Assembly (NCBI RefSeq): GCF_000737705.1 | Contig: NZ_JPRH01000001.1 | Location: forward strand, 186,001 to 250,000 | From: Chryseobacterium soli | GTDB taxonomy: Bacteria; Bacteroidota; Bacteroidia; Flavobacteriales; Weeksellaceae | Reading direction: 5' to 3' | DNA: 64,000 nt | Shown here: positions 22,673-30,898 of the stretch, one piece after another | How the letters are laid out: each line of letters starts with the position of its first letter | Position numbering within the stretch: the stretch's first letter is position 1 | Notes under the pieces: generated by a model | Database searches by the model: none | Told to the model about the DNA's origin: nothing | Seen by the model: the letters and a program-made list of their open reading frames with translations, nothing else | Program-made: the position numbers and the translations under genes

Positions 22673-25363
22673 ATGAAATTATATATTTCCAAGTTGGTAC
22701 TTGGTGTATTCCTATTATTCACCTCTTTTACATTTGCTCAAAATATCTCCAAAAATCAGTTCCGCGTAAAGGGAAACTGTGAAATGTGTAAAGAGAGAAT
22801 AGAAACTACCGCAAAGAAAGCAGGTGCAACATCAGCACGATACTCTATTGACCTTCAAACGCTTACTTTAGAAACTGAACCCTCTGTTTCTCCGGATGAA
22901 ATCCTGAAGAAAGTAGCTGAAGCAGGCCATGATAATGAAAAATTCAAAACGTCAGATGCAACCTATGAAAGTCTTCCGGGATGCTGCCATTATGAAAGAG
23001 ATGCACAGCAATCTGAAACAAAAGCTGAAGTAAGTGATCATCAGCATGACCATAAAAAAGAAAACGAATTTTATGTAAAAGGCAATTGCAGTTCATGTAA
23101 AGCAAGAATTGAAACAGCAGCAAAAGATGCTGGAGCCAATTCTGCAGAATGGAGCGCAGAAAAACAGTCCGTTATCCTGAATTTTGATCCTTCAAAAACT
23201 TCAGCAGACAAGATTTTACAGAAAATAGCAGAGGTAGGACACGATAACGAAAAATACAAGTCTTCGAACCGTGTTTATAAAGCGCTTCCAGAATGTTGCC
23301 TGTATGACAGAGAAATCCCATTGGGAGCAAGCAATCCTAAGGTTCACTTTGAAGAAAGTGAAAATCATGGAAACCACGAAGGTCATTCATCAGAATCCAA
23401 TGGGGAAACTCATCAAAAAAACATTGAAGGAGTTGTGGTTACCGCTTCAAAAGCAGCCACCGCTTTAAGTAAAAAAGAAGCAGGCCTTGTATTTAATATT
23501 GACAAGAAGGAACTGTTAAAAGCAGCATGTTGTAATTTGTCTGAAAGCTTTGAAACCAATGCGACAGTAGATGTTTCTTTCAGTAATGCTGTTACGGGCA
23601 CCAAACAGCTAAAAATGCTGGGTCTGGACCAAAAATATACCAGCCTTACAAAAGAACAGCTTCCTGAAATCAGAGGATTGGCTTCTGCTTACGGACTCAA
23701 TTTTATTCCCGGAAGATGGATTGAAAGTATCCAGCTTACCAAAGGGGGAAGTACGGTGACTAACGGTTATGAAAGTATTACGGGACAGATTAACACGGAG
23801 CTTTTAAAGGATCCCGCAACGCCTGAAACTTCATTAAATCTTTTTTCAGATTTTAATGGAAGAGCGGAAGCTAACGTCACCAGCGTTGCCCCTATTAATG
23901 AAAAATGGTCTCAGACATTTTTACTTCACGGAAACGGAACGTTCGGAAATACGGATATGAATCACGACGGTTTTCTGGATCGTCCCAAAGGCACGCAAAT
24001 CAATGTGGGGTATTTACTGAACTATAATGATCTTGAAAAATCGGGATTTGGTTCTCATTTCGGAATTAATTTCGTTAAAGACAACAGGACAGCCGGACAA
24101 ACGGCTTTCGACAAAAATATTGCTCAGAACGAGCAGCCTGCGTATGGTGTAGGAATTGATATCTCAAGATTTCAGGTATGGAATAAAACGGGTTATGTTT
24201 TTAAAGGAAAGCCTTATCAGAGCTTAGGCTGGATGAACCAGTATGTGTACCACCAGCAGGACAGTTTTTTCGGGTTGAGAAATTATTTCGGAAAGCAGCA
24301 GACGTATTATTCCAATTTGATTTTTGAAAGTATTATCGGAAATACCAACCATAAATACAAAGCCGGAGCCAGTTTCATGTATGACGGATATGATGAAACA
24401 TATTTAATAGATCATTTTAAAAGAAATGAAATTGTTCCGGGAGTATTTGCAGAATATACGTTAACAGGATTGAAATATACCTTGGTAGCAGGTGCCAGAG
24501 CCGATTTTCATAATCTTGCAGGAACGCAGTTTACGCCAAGGCTGAATTTCAAGTATGACTTCACTCCGAAGACCATCTTAAGACTTTCTGCCGGAAGAGG
24601 ATTCAGAACGGCTAATGTTTTTGCGGAAAACCAGCAGTATTTTGCTTCCAACCGAAGTATTCAGATTCTACAGAACGGTGGAAACATCTATGGTCTGAAA
24701 CCGGAGATCGCATGGAATTATGGTGCGAGCATGCAACAGGAATTTAAATTGTTCGGAAGAAAATCCAGCATCGTTGCCGATTTTTTCAGAACAGATTTCC
24801 AGGATCAGGTATTGGTTGATCTGGACCGATCTCCACAAGAGCTTACTTTTTATAATTTAGAAGGAAAGTCTTTTGCGAATTCATTTCAGACGCAATGGGA
24901 TTTTATGCCTTTCAAAAATTTTGACGTAAGATTAGCCTACAAATATTATGATGTGCAGGCTGATTATCTTGATGGAAGAAGAGAAATCCCTTTCATGGCA
25001 AAACACAGGGGTTTTGTGAATCTGGGGTATGCTACCAACAAAAATACACATGAAGGATTCTGGAGCTTTGATACGACCCTAAATTGGGTAGGAAAGCAAA
25101 GATTGCCCAATACTTCAAGCAATCCGGCGGAATTTCAACTTCCTTCCTACTCAGAATCATATGCGGTTTTGAATGCTCAGATCTCAAGAAATTTCAATAA
25201 AAAAATAAGGGCTTACGCAGGCGGTGAAAACCTTACTTCTTATTATCAGAAGAATGCAATTGTTGATTTCAGAAATCCTTTTGGAAATTATTTTGATGGC
25301 GGGATGGTGTATGCGCCTATTATGAAAGCTAATTTCTATGTGGGTCTGGATGTGACCTTCTAA
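22673..25363 (+). CDS. TonB-dependent receptor with two N-terminal HMA domains
   Basis: An 896-residue outer-membrane receptor. After the signal peptide (about 1-22) come two heavy-metal-associated-like domains of about 80 residues: Gly-Asn-Cys-Glu-Met-Cys-Lys (Cys36, Cys39) and Gly-Asn-Cys-Ser-Ser-Cys-Lys (Cys139, Cys142), each closed by a Leu-Pro-x-Cys-Cys motif (104-105 and 208-209). His-rich linkers lie at 122-127 and 231-247. The TonB box and plug start near 250 (Ile-Glu-Gly-Val-Val-Val-Thr-Ala), with the copper-receptor-like Ala-Cys-Cys-Asn-Leu-Ser-Glu-Ser-Phe-Glu-Thr-Asn, then the beta-barrel to the C-terminal Phe. The HMA pair replaces the usual carboxypeptidase-like domain. Copper is the likely ligand; direction of transport unknown. 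Confidence 0.88.
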   Translation: MKLYISKLVLGVFLLFTSFTFAQNISKNQFRVKGNCEMCKERIETTAKKAGATSARYSIDLQTLTLETEPSVSPDEILKKVAEAGHDNEKFKTSDATYESLPGCCHYERDAQQSETKAEVSDHQHDHKKENEFYVKGNCSSCKARIETAAKDAGANSAEWSAEKQSVILNFDPSKTSADKILQKIAEVGHDNEKYKSSNRVYKALPECCLYDREIPLGASNPKVHFEESENHGNHEGHSSESNGETHQKNIEGVVVTASKAATALSKKEAGLVFNIDKKELLKAACCNLSESFETNATVDVSFSNAVTGTKQLKMLGLDQKYTSLTKEQLPEIRGLASAYGLNFIPGRWIESIQLTKGGSTVTNGYESITGQINTELLKDPATPETSLNLFSDFNGRAEANVTSVAPINEKWSQTFLLHGNGTFGNTDMNHDGFLDRPKGTQINVGYLLNYNDLEKSGFGSHFGINFVKDNRTAGQTAFDKNIAQNEQPAYGVGIDISRFQVWNKTGYVFKGKPYQSLGWMNQYVYHQQDSFFGLRNYFGKQQTYYSNLIFESIIGNTNHKYKAGASFMYDGYDETYLIDHFKRNEIVPGVFAEYTLTGLKYTLVAGARADFHNLAGTQFTPRLNFKYDFTPKTILRLSAGRGFRTANVFAENQQYFASNRSIQILQNGGNIYGLKPEIAWNYGASMQQEFKLFGRKSSIVADFFRTDFQDQVLVDLDRSPQELTFYNLEGKSFANSFQTQWDFMPFKNFDVRLAYKYYDVQADYLDGRREIPFMAKHRGFVNLGYATNKNTHEGFWSFDTTLNWVGKQRLPNTSSNPAEFQLPSYSESYAVLNAQISRNFNKKIRAYAGGENLTSYYQKNAIVDFRNPFGNYFDGGMVYAPIMKANFYVGLDVTF

Positions 25364-25710
25364 TCATTGTATTCTAAAATTACTTTTATTTTTTGTCAGC
25401 AAAGTTGATGATGTATACTAAAAATTGAGTTGATTAAAACATAGGTAAAGAAATAATTTATATCGATAAACATCTATGAATCATCGATATATATCGATGA
25501 TATTTATAGGGAATCTTATTTAGGAATGTTGTTATTTTGTACCAGTAAAATTAACCAATAAGGATATTGATTTATTCCCAATGAGAAATTTTACTAGAAA
25601 CAAAATGATGAAATAAAATATCGATGGACAGATAGCCTCAAGAGCTTCTTTATAATTCAAAAACACAAATGCATTAAAGAAGTTAACTTGGTTTATAGGT
25701 TATTTGACAA
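25364..25710. other. Long intergenic stretch without recognisable gene
   Basis: An A/T-rich region of about 350 bp between the convergent receptor and GH97 units. No frame over 60 codons, tRNA or known repeat was seen. Its only clear structure is the 22-bp palindrome at 25480-25501. Confidence 0.5.
25480..25501. promoter_or_regulatory. Perfect 22-bp palindrome
   Basis: ATCATCGATATATATCGATGAT reads the same on both strands (11 + 11, written here in two halves: ATCATCGATAT and ATATCGATGAT). A partial copy, ATATCGAT, lies 17 bp before it. It has no nearby gene start; an operator for a lost gene or a protein-binding site is possible. Confidence 0.5.
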
Positions 25711-25746
25711 AAAAAGAGACTGTTTTTTCGAGACAGTCTTTTTTTT
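25711..25746. terminator. Terminator at the end of the glycan locus
   Basis: AGACTGT and ACAGTCT form the core of a stem extended by A/T pairs, with T-runs on both strands. It lies past the GH97 stop and past the cupin remnant on the minus strand. Confidence 0.7.
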
Positions 25747-25757
25747 TGCTTATAATT

Positions 25758-25808
25758 TTATCTTCCGAAATCGTCGAGTACTCTTACCATGTTGTCTTCC
25801 TTATAGGT
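25758..25808 (-). pseudogene. 3' remnant of a second mannose-6-phosphate-isomerase-like cupin gene
   Basis: On the minus strand these 51 bases read Thr-Tyr-Lys-Glu-Asp-Asn-Met-Val-Arg-Val-Leu-Asp-Asp-Phe-Gly-Arg-stop after an in-frame TAA. The intact cupin at 28093 ends Glu-Asp-Asp-Ile-Val-Arg-Val-Gln-Asp-Asp-Phe-Gly-Arg-stop: 10 of 13 residues agree and the DNA is about three quarters identical. It is too short to be a gene and has no upstream frame, so it is a leftover of a deleted or recombined copy. Confidence 0.65.
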
Positions 25809-25899
25809 TTATACGAATGCAAAATAACTGTTTAGCATCGATTTGATTCTGTTTAAATACCTATACACAAAGCCGCAAAAGTAATAAGTCGTTTTTGCA

Positions 25900-28011
25900 T
25901 TATTTTAAAAATTTTATGCTTATAGCGAACCCACCTCCGGGGGCTACCTTTATTTTTAATGTATTCCCTGAAGTGACCTGCTGTTTAGAAATTTCGTAGC
26001 TTTTAGGGTTATGATTCCAGCTTGCATTTTTCCCGTCTTTATAAATAATAGCTTCAAATTTTTCTCCTTTTGGTAAAAATGATAAATTGACACTAGCTTC
26101 TCTTGAATTTTCATCGGTGATACTCCCAACAAACCATTCTTTCTTATTCTTCGCTTTTCTTGCGATAGTCAGATAATCCCCTGGTTCTGCCTCAAGAATA
26201 TATGAAGTATCCCAATCGACCGCCACATCTTTGATAAACTGGAAAGCATCAGGATATTTTTTGTAATTCTCAATTAAATCTGCAGCCATTTGGAGGGGGC
26301 TGTACATGGTGATATATAATGCCAATTGTTTAGTGAGTGTTGTACTTAATTTTGCTTTATTATTACCATAAACAGATAAATCTCCCTCAAATATACCCGG
26401 AGTATAATCCATTGGACCGCCTATCAGCCGGGTGAAAGGCAATATTGTTGTATGATCCTGTCGGTTCCCGTTAAAAGATTCGAATTCTGTTCCCCGGGCA
26501 GACTCCTGAGCAATCCAATTTGGAAAAGTTCTATGCAGTCCGGTTGGTCGTACGGCTTCGTGTGAATTGACCATAATATGATATTGGGCAGCTGTTTCTA
26601 CAACATACTTATAGTGGTTCACCATCCATTGACTGTCATGGTATTCACTTCTGGGAATGATGGGCCCCACATATCCTGTCTTCACGGCATCATAGCCATT
26701 ATCTTTCATAAATTGGAAGCTCTTTTGAAGCTGTCGTTCATAATCAACAGCAGAAGATGTTGTTTCGTGATGCATGATGATTTTTATTTTTTTACTTTTT
26801 GCATAGGCATGAAGTTCTTCTACATCAAAATCCGGATATGCTTTTATAAAGCTGTATATATGTTCTTTCCTGTATGCCTGATTATCTTCCCAGCCTTCAT
26901 TCCAACCTTCTACCAAAACAGCATCAAATCCATTTTCTGCAGCAAAATCAATATATTCTTTTACGTGTTTTGTATTGGCTCCGTGTCTGCCATTCGGTTT
27001 TAGAGTATTATAATCTGTTTCACCAATTCTAATATCCTGATTATCGGAATAAGCCCAGGTAGAGCCACCTCCTGTAAAATATTCCCACCAAACTCCAATA
27101 TATTTGGCAGGTTTTATCCACGAGGTATCTTCTATTTTGCTTGGCTCATTAAGGTTAATGATAAGATTAGAAGACAAAATTTCTCTCGCATCATCACTGA
27201 TAATCAATGTACGCCATGGACTTACAGATCCCGTCTGAATGAAGCCTTTATCTCCGTTTCTATCTGGCGTCAAATTAGAAGACAAAATAAAATTTTTCTC
27301 ATCAACATCAAGTGTCATTGCGGGGAAATTGACTAAAGCTGCTTCGTGAATATTGATATAGATCCCATCTTGTGATTTTAGCATCAGCGGGGTCTGCACT
27401 GCGAGAGTAGCACTTGGAGCTTTTGCGGCCAACGGTTCTTTTCGAGCTTCATCTATTAATTTAGAAATTTCGGATAATTTAGAGGTCGTCACAGGAAATT
27501 CGTTTGTATCATAATCTGCAGGAATCCAAAAGGCTTTATAATCTTTTCCAAAATTAAAACTGGTAACTTCATCCTTTATCGTAAAATGTCTTAACTCTGA
27601 TTGAACCGGAAATTCATACCGAAAACCCAAGCCGTCATCAAAAAGCCTAAACCTAATGTTAAGTTTCCAGCCAGTTTTATTTTGCACTAAGTGTACAAGC
27701 ATTTCATTGTAATGATTAGCAACTTCTTTGTTTGGACCCCAAACCGGCTCCCATTTTTCATTAAAAGAAGAGTGATCAAAAGCATCTATTTTAAAATCAG
27801 AGGCATAAGAATCAGCAGGTTTTACAACAAACCCCAGTTTACTATCTTTTAAAACGTTTTTATCTTTATAATTTAAAGAATAATATGGAGTTCCTTCTCC
27901 TTCAATTTTAAAATTCAGTTTTAATTGCCCATTCGGAGACGAAAGGGACTGCCCCTTAGTAATTACTACAAACAGGATACCTATACAAAAGGATACTATA
28001 TATTTTTTCAT
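25900..28011 (-). CDS. Glycoside hydrolase family 97 (inverting alpha-glucosidase, SusB-like)
   Basis: Hydrolyses alpha-glucosides from the non-reducing end, probably in the periplasm. The 703-residue protein has a signal peptide (1-20), the N-terminal super-sandwich with Phe-Asp-Asp-Gly-Leu-Gly-Phe-Arg-Tyr-Glu-Phe, the barrel with Gly-Val-Trp-Trp-Glu-Tyr and Gly-Trp-Asn-Glu-Gly-Trp, and the C-terminal sheet. In the barrel, Val-Lys-Thr-Gly-Tyr-Val-Gly carries Gly where retaining GH97 enzymes have the nucleophile Asp, and the base-bearing His-Glu-Ala-Val-Arg-Pro-Thr-Gly-Leu-His-Arg is present, so the inverting (SusB) mode is expected. Last gene of the glycan locus. No other starch genes are near, so glucose caps of N-glycans are a possible substrate. 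Confidence 0.9.
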   Translation of the reverse strand: MKKYIVSFCIGILFVVITKGQSLSSPNGQLKLNFKIEGEGTPYYSLNYKDKNVLKDSKLGFVVKPADSYASDFKIDAFDHSSFNEKWEPVWGPNKEVANHYNEMLVHLVQNKTGWKLNIRFRLFDDGLGFRYEFPVQSELRHFTIKDEVTSFNFGKDYKAFWIPADYDTNEFPVTTSKLSEISKLIDEARKEPLAAKAPSATLAVQTPLMLKSQDGIYINIHEAALVNFPAMTLDVDEKNFILSSNLTPDRNGDKGFIQTGSVSPWRTLIISDDAREILSSNLIINLNEPSKIEDTSWIKPAKYIGVWWEYFTGGGSTWAYSDNQDIRIGETDYNTLKPNGRHGANTKHVKEYIDFAAENGFDAVLVEGWNEGWEDNQAYRKEHIYSFIKAYPDFDVEELHAYAKSKKIKIIMHHETTSSAVDYERQLQKSFQFMKDNGYDAVKTGYVGPIIPRSEYHDSQWMVNHYKYVVETAAQYHIMVNSHEAVRPTGLHRTFPNWIAQESARGTEFESFNGNRQDHTTILPFTRLIGGPMDYTPGIFEGDLSVYGNNKAKLSTTLTKQLALYITMYSPLQMAADLIENYKKYPDAFQFIKDVAVDWDTSYILEAEPGDYLTIARKAKNKKEWFVGSITDENSREASVNLSFLPKGEKFEAIIYKDGKNASWNHNPKSYEISKQQVTSGNTLKIKVAPGGGFAISIKFLK

Positions 28012-28092
28012 ACGATTTAATCTTTAAAATGCTATCCATCCTTCTCTAAGGAGGAGAAATCACACAGAGAGACAGATCCAGCTATTTTAGAC

Positions 28093-28590
28093 TTATCTTC
28101 CGAAATCATCCTGCACTCTCACAATATCATCTTCATCGGATGGATTAGAGGCATCGGTATGCTGCCAGATTTCGGCTACTACGCCCCAGCCAGCTAAACC
28201 AATCAGCCGGTGTCTCTCTCCCTGCTGAAGTTTGATCTGATCTTTCGGGTAATATTCTTTCAGTTCTCCTTCTTCATCGGTAGTACTGGTTTTAATTCCT
28301 ACTGTACCTTCTACCACCTGCCAGATTTCGGCTCTTCTATGATGATACTGCCAGCTCAATCTGGTTTGTGGGGCAACGATTAGAATCTTAGGACTCAGTT
28401 TTCCGCCTATTTTTAAACTTTCCACATCAATTCCTTCAAAATACTGATTGGCAAAATCCTGTGCCTGATTTTCATCTATCACAAAAAAACCGCCCCAGGG
28501 TCTTGTATCATCTTTTGCAGAGAGGGTAAAGCCCTGAGCTGTCAGCATTTTCTCTACTTTATCAAATATTTCTTTTTTTTCTGCGCTCAT
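28093..28590 (-). CDS. Type II mannose-6-phosphate-isomerase-like cupin
   Basis: A 165-residue cytosolic cupin. Motifs: Arg-Pro-Trp-Gly-Gly-Phe near 30-35, Pro-Gln-Thr-Arg-Leu-Ser-Trp-Gln-Tyr-His-His-Arg-Arg-Ala-Glu-Ile-Trp-Gln-Val near 74-92 (metal-binding His and Glu), a Gly-Glu-Arg-His-Arg-Leu strand and a C-terminal Arg-Val-Gln-Asp-Asp-Phe-Gly-Arg, as in the isomerase half of type II phosphomannose isomerases. In a mannose-releasing locus, turning mannose-6-phosphate into fructose-6-phosphate fits well. A remnant of a second copy lies at 25758. Confidence 0.75.
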   Translation of the reverse strand: MSAEKKEIFDKVEKMLTAQGFTLSAKDDTRPWGGFFVIDENQAQDFANQYFEGIDVESLKIGGKLSPKILIVAPQTRLSWQYHHRRAEIWQVVEGTVGIKTSTTDEEGELKEYYPKDQIKLQQGERHRLIGLAGWGVVAEIWQHTDASNPSDEDDIVRVQDDFGR

Positions 28591-28622
28591 ACAGTTGTAT
28601 TTCTATTTAAAGTTATGGGTAA

Positions 28623-30893
28623 TTATTCTTTTGACATCGAATATGGAAAATCTTTTTCCTGTGAGCCTCTTTCTTTATCAGGCTTATTGTCCATCTTAAA
28701 TTCCAGCACGGCTCCGTTCATTAATTCTTTATGACTCAACCAGTTTTTTGGGTAAGACCGAAAGTTTACGTTTAATGATTTTACATATAGGTTTTCAGCA
28801 CTGTTTTCCGGTGCTTTGATCTCAATTTTCTTACCGTTTTCCAAATGGATTACAGCTTCTTTGAAAAGCGGTGCTCCCAGTACATACTGATCCGTTGCCG
28901 GTGTTACCGGATAAAATCCTAAGGCTGAGAATACATACCAGGCAGACGTCTGTCCGTTATCTTCATCACCGCAGTATCCGTCCGGTGTTGCGAAATAAAG
29001 CTTATCCATCACCTGCCGTGCCCAGTACTGAGTTTTATAAGGTGCCCCGGCATAGTTGTACAGGTAAATCATATGCTGGATCGGCTGGTTTCCGTGGGCA
29101 TACTGTCCCATATTCATGATCTGCATTTCACGGATTTCGTGAATCACACTTCCATAATAGCTGTCATCAAAAACCGGTGGAAGGGAAAAAACCTCATCCA
29201 GTTTGGCTTCGAACTTCTTTTTACCGCCCATTAATTTAGATAAACCTTCAATATCCTGGAAAACGGACCAGGTATAATGCCAGCTGTTTCCTTCTGTAAA
29301 GGCATCACCCCATTTAAACGGATTGAATGGCGACTGGAATTTCCCGTCTTTATTTTTCCCGCGCATCAGACCTGTTTCCGGATCAAATACATTTTTATAG
29401 TTGTACGCTCTTTTTTTATAAATATCAATTTCTGAGGCAGGTTTTCCCAAAGCTTTTCCCAATTGATAAATAGCAAAATCATCATAAGCATATTCCAACG
29501 TTCTGGCGGCATTCTCATTGATCTTGACATCGTAAGGAACATAACCTAAGGTATTATAATACTGTACTCCTCTACGGCCGACGGCATCAATCGGACCTTC
29601 GTTATTGGCGCCATGCTTTACGGCCTGCCAGAGGGTTTCCACATCGTATCCGCGAAGTCCTTTGATGTAGGCATCTGCCACTACTGCAGCTGAATTATTT
29701 CCAATCATAATATCGGAATACCCGGGACTGCTCCATTCCGGAAGAAATCCTCCTTCTTTATAGGCATTAACCAATCCTTCCTGCATTTCAACATTGATGC
29801 TTGGATATACAAGATTCAGGAAAGGATACAGCGCACGGAATGTGTCCCAAAATCCGGTGCCCGCAAACATTTTCCCATCAATGATCTTTCCGTTATAAGG
29901 ACTCCAGTGCTTTATTGTGTTCTGGGCATCGATTTCGTATAATTTCTGAGGGAAAAATAAAGTTCGGTACAAAGAGGAATAAAATGTTCTTATTTGCTGG
30001 TCGGTTCCTCCTTTTACTTCGATTCTTCCCAGAGTTTTATTCCAGATATTTTTAGCATCTGTTTTTACCTGTTCGAAATTTCTGCTTCCGATTTCTCTTT
30101 TCAGATTGAGTTCTGCCTGTTCGAAACTGATGAATGAGGAGGCTGTTCTCGCATACACGCTTTCTTTGTTTTTCAATTTAAAACAAACAATTGCTCCTGC
30201 ATGATCGCTGGTAATTTCTAACTGATTTTTTACAAAGACACTGTCCTTCCAGGTAGTCGTCAGGTCGAAATCTTTATCAAACTGAATGACAAAATAGTTT
30301 TTAAAGTTGTCATACTTCCCTCTGGAATATTTGGTCGTATACCCCAGGATCTTTCTTTCTTTGGGAAGAATTTTAATATAAGAGCCTTTGTTTAAGGCAT
30401 CAATAACAATATATGCACTGTCTGTTTTAGGGAAATCAAATTTGAAAAAAGCAGCTCTTTCTGTTGGGGTAAGTTCTGTTGTCACATTGATATCTGCCAG
30501 ATACACACTGTAGCTGTACGGTTTTGCATTTTCAGCTTTATGGCTGAACCAGCTTGCACGCTCTTCTTCTTTAAATTTTAGTTTACCCACTCCCGGCATA
30601 ATGGCAAAAGCGCCGTAATCATTCATCCATGGGGATGGCTGGTGGGTCTGTTTAAAGCCTTTTATTTTGTCTGCATCGTAAGTGTAAGCCCATCCGTCAC
30701 CCATTTTTCCGGTTTGCGGAGTCCAAAGGTTCATTCCCCAGGGAAGTCCTATGGCTGGATAGGTATTTCCGTTGGATAAGGAAGGTTTAGACTGGGTTCC
30801 CATTAAAGGATTTACATAATCTGCAAGAGCCGTTTCCTGGCCAAATGCAAAGATATGTAAGGCAATAAAAAGGGTTGAAAATAAAAACTTCAT
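28623..30893 (-). CDS. GH92 alpha-mannosidase with Gln at the general-acid position
   Basis: A 756-residue secreted (signal peptide 1-18) family 92 protein: N-terminal beta-domain beginning Asp-Tyr-Val-Asn-Pro-Leu-Met-Gly-Thr, then the helical barrel with Phe-Trp-Asp-Thr-Phe-Arg, Trp-Ser-Ser-Pro-Gly-Tyr, and the C-terminal Asp-Glu-Asp-Asn-Gly-Gln-Thr-Ser-Ala-Trp-Tyr base motif. In the acid motif, usually Gly-Asn-Glu-Pro-x-His-His, this protein reads Gly-Asn-Gln-Pro-Ile-Gln-His, with Gln603. From memory, the Cellulosimicrobium GH92 enzyme CcMan5 has the same Glu-to-Gln change and cleaves mannose-phosphate-mannose, where no acid is needed. Such an activity is therefore suspected here. Follows the ROK gene by 5 bp. 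Confidence 0.88.
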   Translation of the reverse strand: MKFLFSTLFIALHIFAFGQETALADYVNPLMGTQSKPSLSNGNTYPAIGLPWGMNLWTPQTGKMGDGWAYTYDADKIKGFKQTHQPSPWMNDYGAFAIMPGVGKLKFKEEERASWFSHKAENAKPYSYSVYLADINVTTELTPTERAAFFKFDFPKTDSAYIVIDALNKGSYIKILPKERKILGYTTKYSRGKYDNFKNYFVIQFDKDFDLTTTWKDSVFVKNQLEITSDHAGAIVCFKLKNKESVYARTASSFISFEQAELNLKREIGSRNFEQVKTDAKNIWNKTLGRIEVKGGTDQQIRTFYSSLYRTLFFPQKLYEIDAQNTIKHWSPYNGKIIDGKMFAGTGFWDTFRALYPFLNLVYPSINVEMQEGLVNAYKEGGFLPEWSSPGYSDIMIGNNSAAVVADAYIKGLRGYDVETLWQAVKHGANNEGPIDAVGRRGVQYYNTLGYVPYDVKINENAARTLEYAYDDFAIYQLGKALGKPASEIDIYKKRAYNYKNVFDPETGLMRGKNKDGKFQSPFNPFKWGDAFTEGNSWHYTWSVFQDIEGLSKLMGGKKKFEAKLDEVFSLPPVFDDSYYGSVIHEIREMQIMNMGQYAHGNQPIQHMIYLYNYAGAPYKTQYWARQVMDKLYFATPDGYCGDEDNGQTSAWYVFSALGFYPVTPATDQYVLGAPLFKEAVIHLENGKKIEIKAPENSAENLYVKSLNVNFRSYPKNWLSHKELMNGAVLEFKMDNKPDKERGSQEKDFPYSMSKE

Positions 30894-30898
30894 GGTAT

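Noticed and set aside
26578..27003. 141-codon plus-strand frame opposite GH97
   Set aside because: Antisense to the conserved catalytic barrel of GH97; Ile/Phe/Cys-rich composition is typical of a shadow frame.
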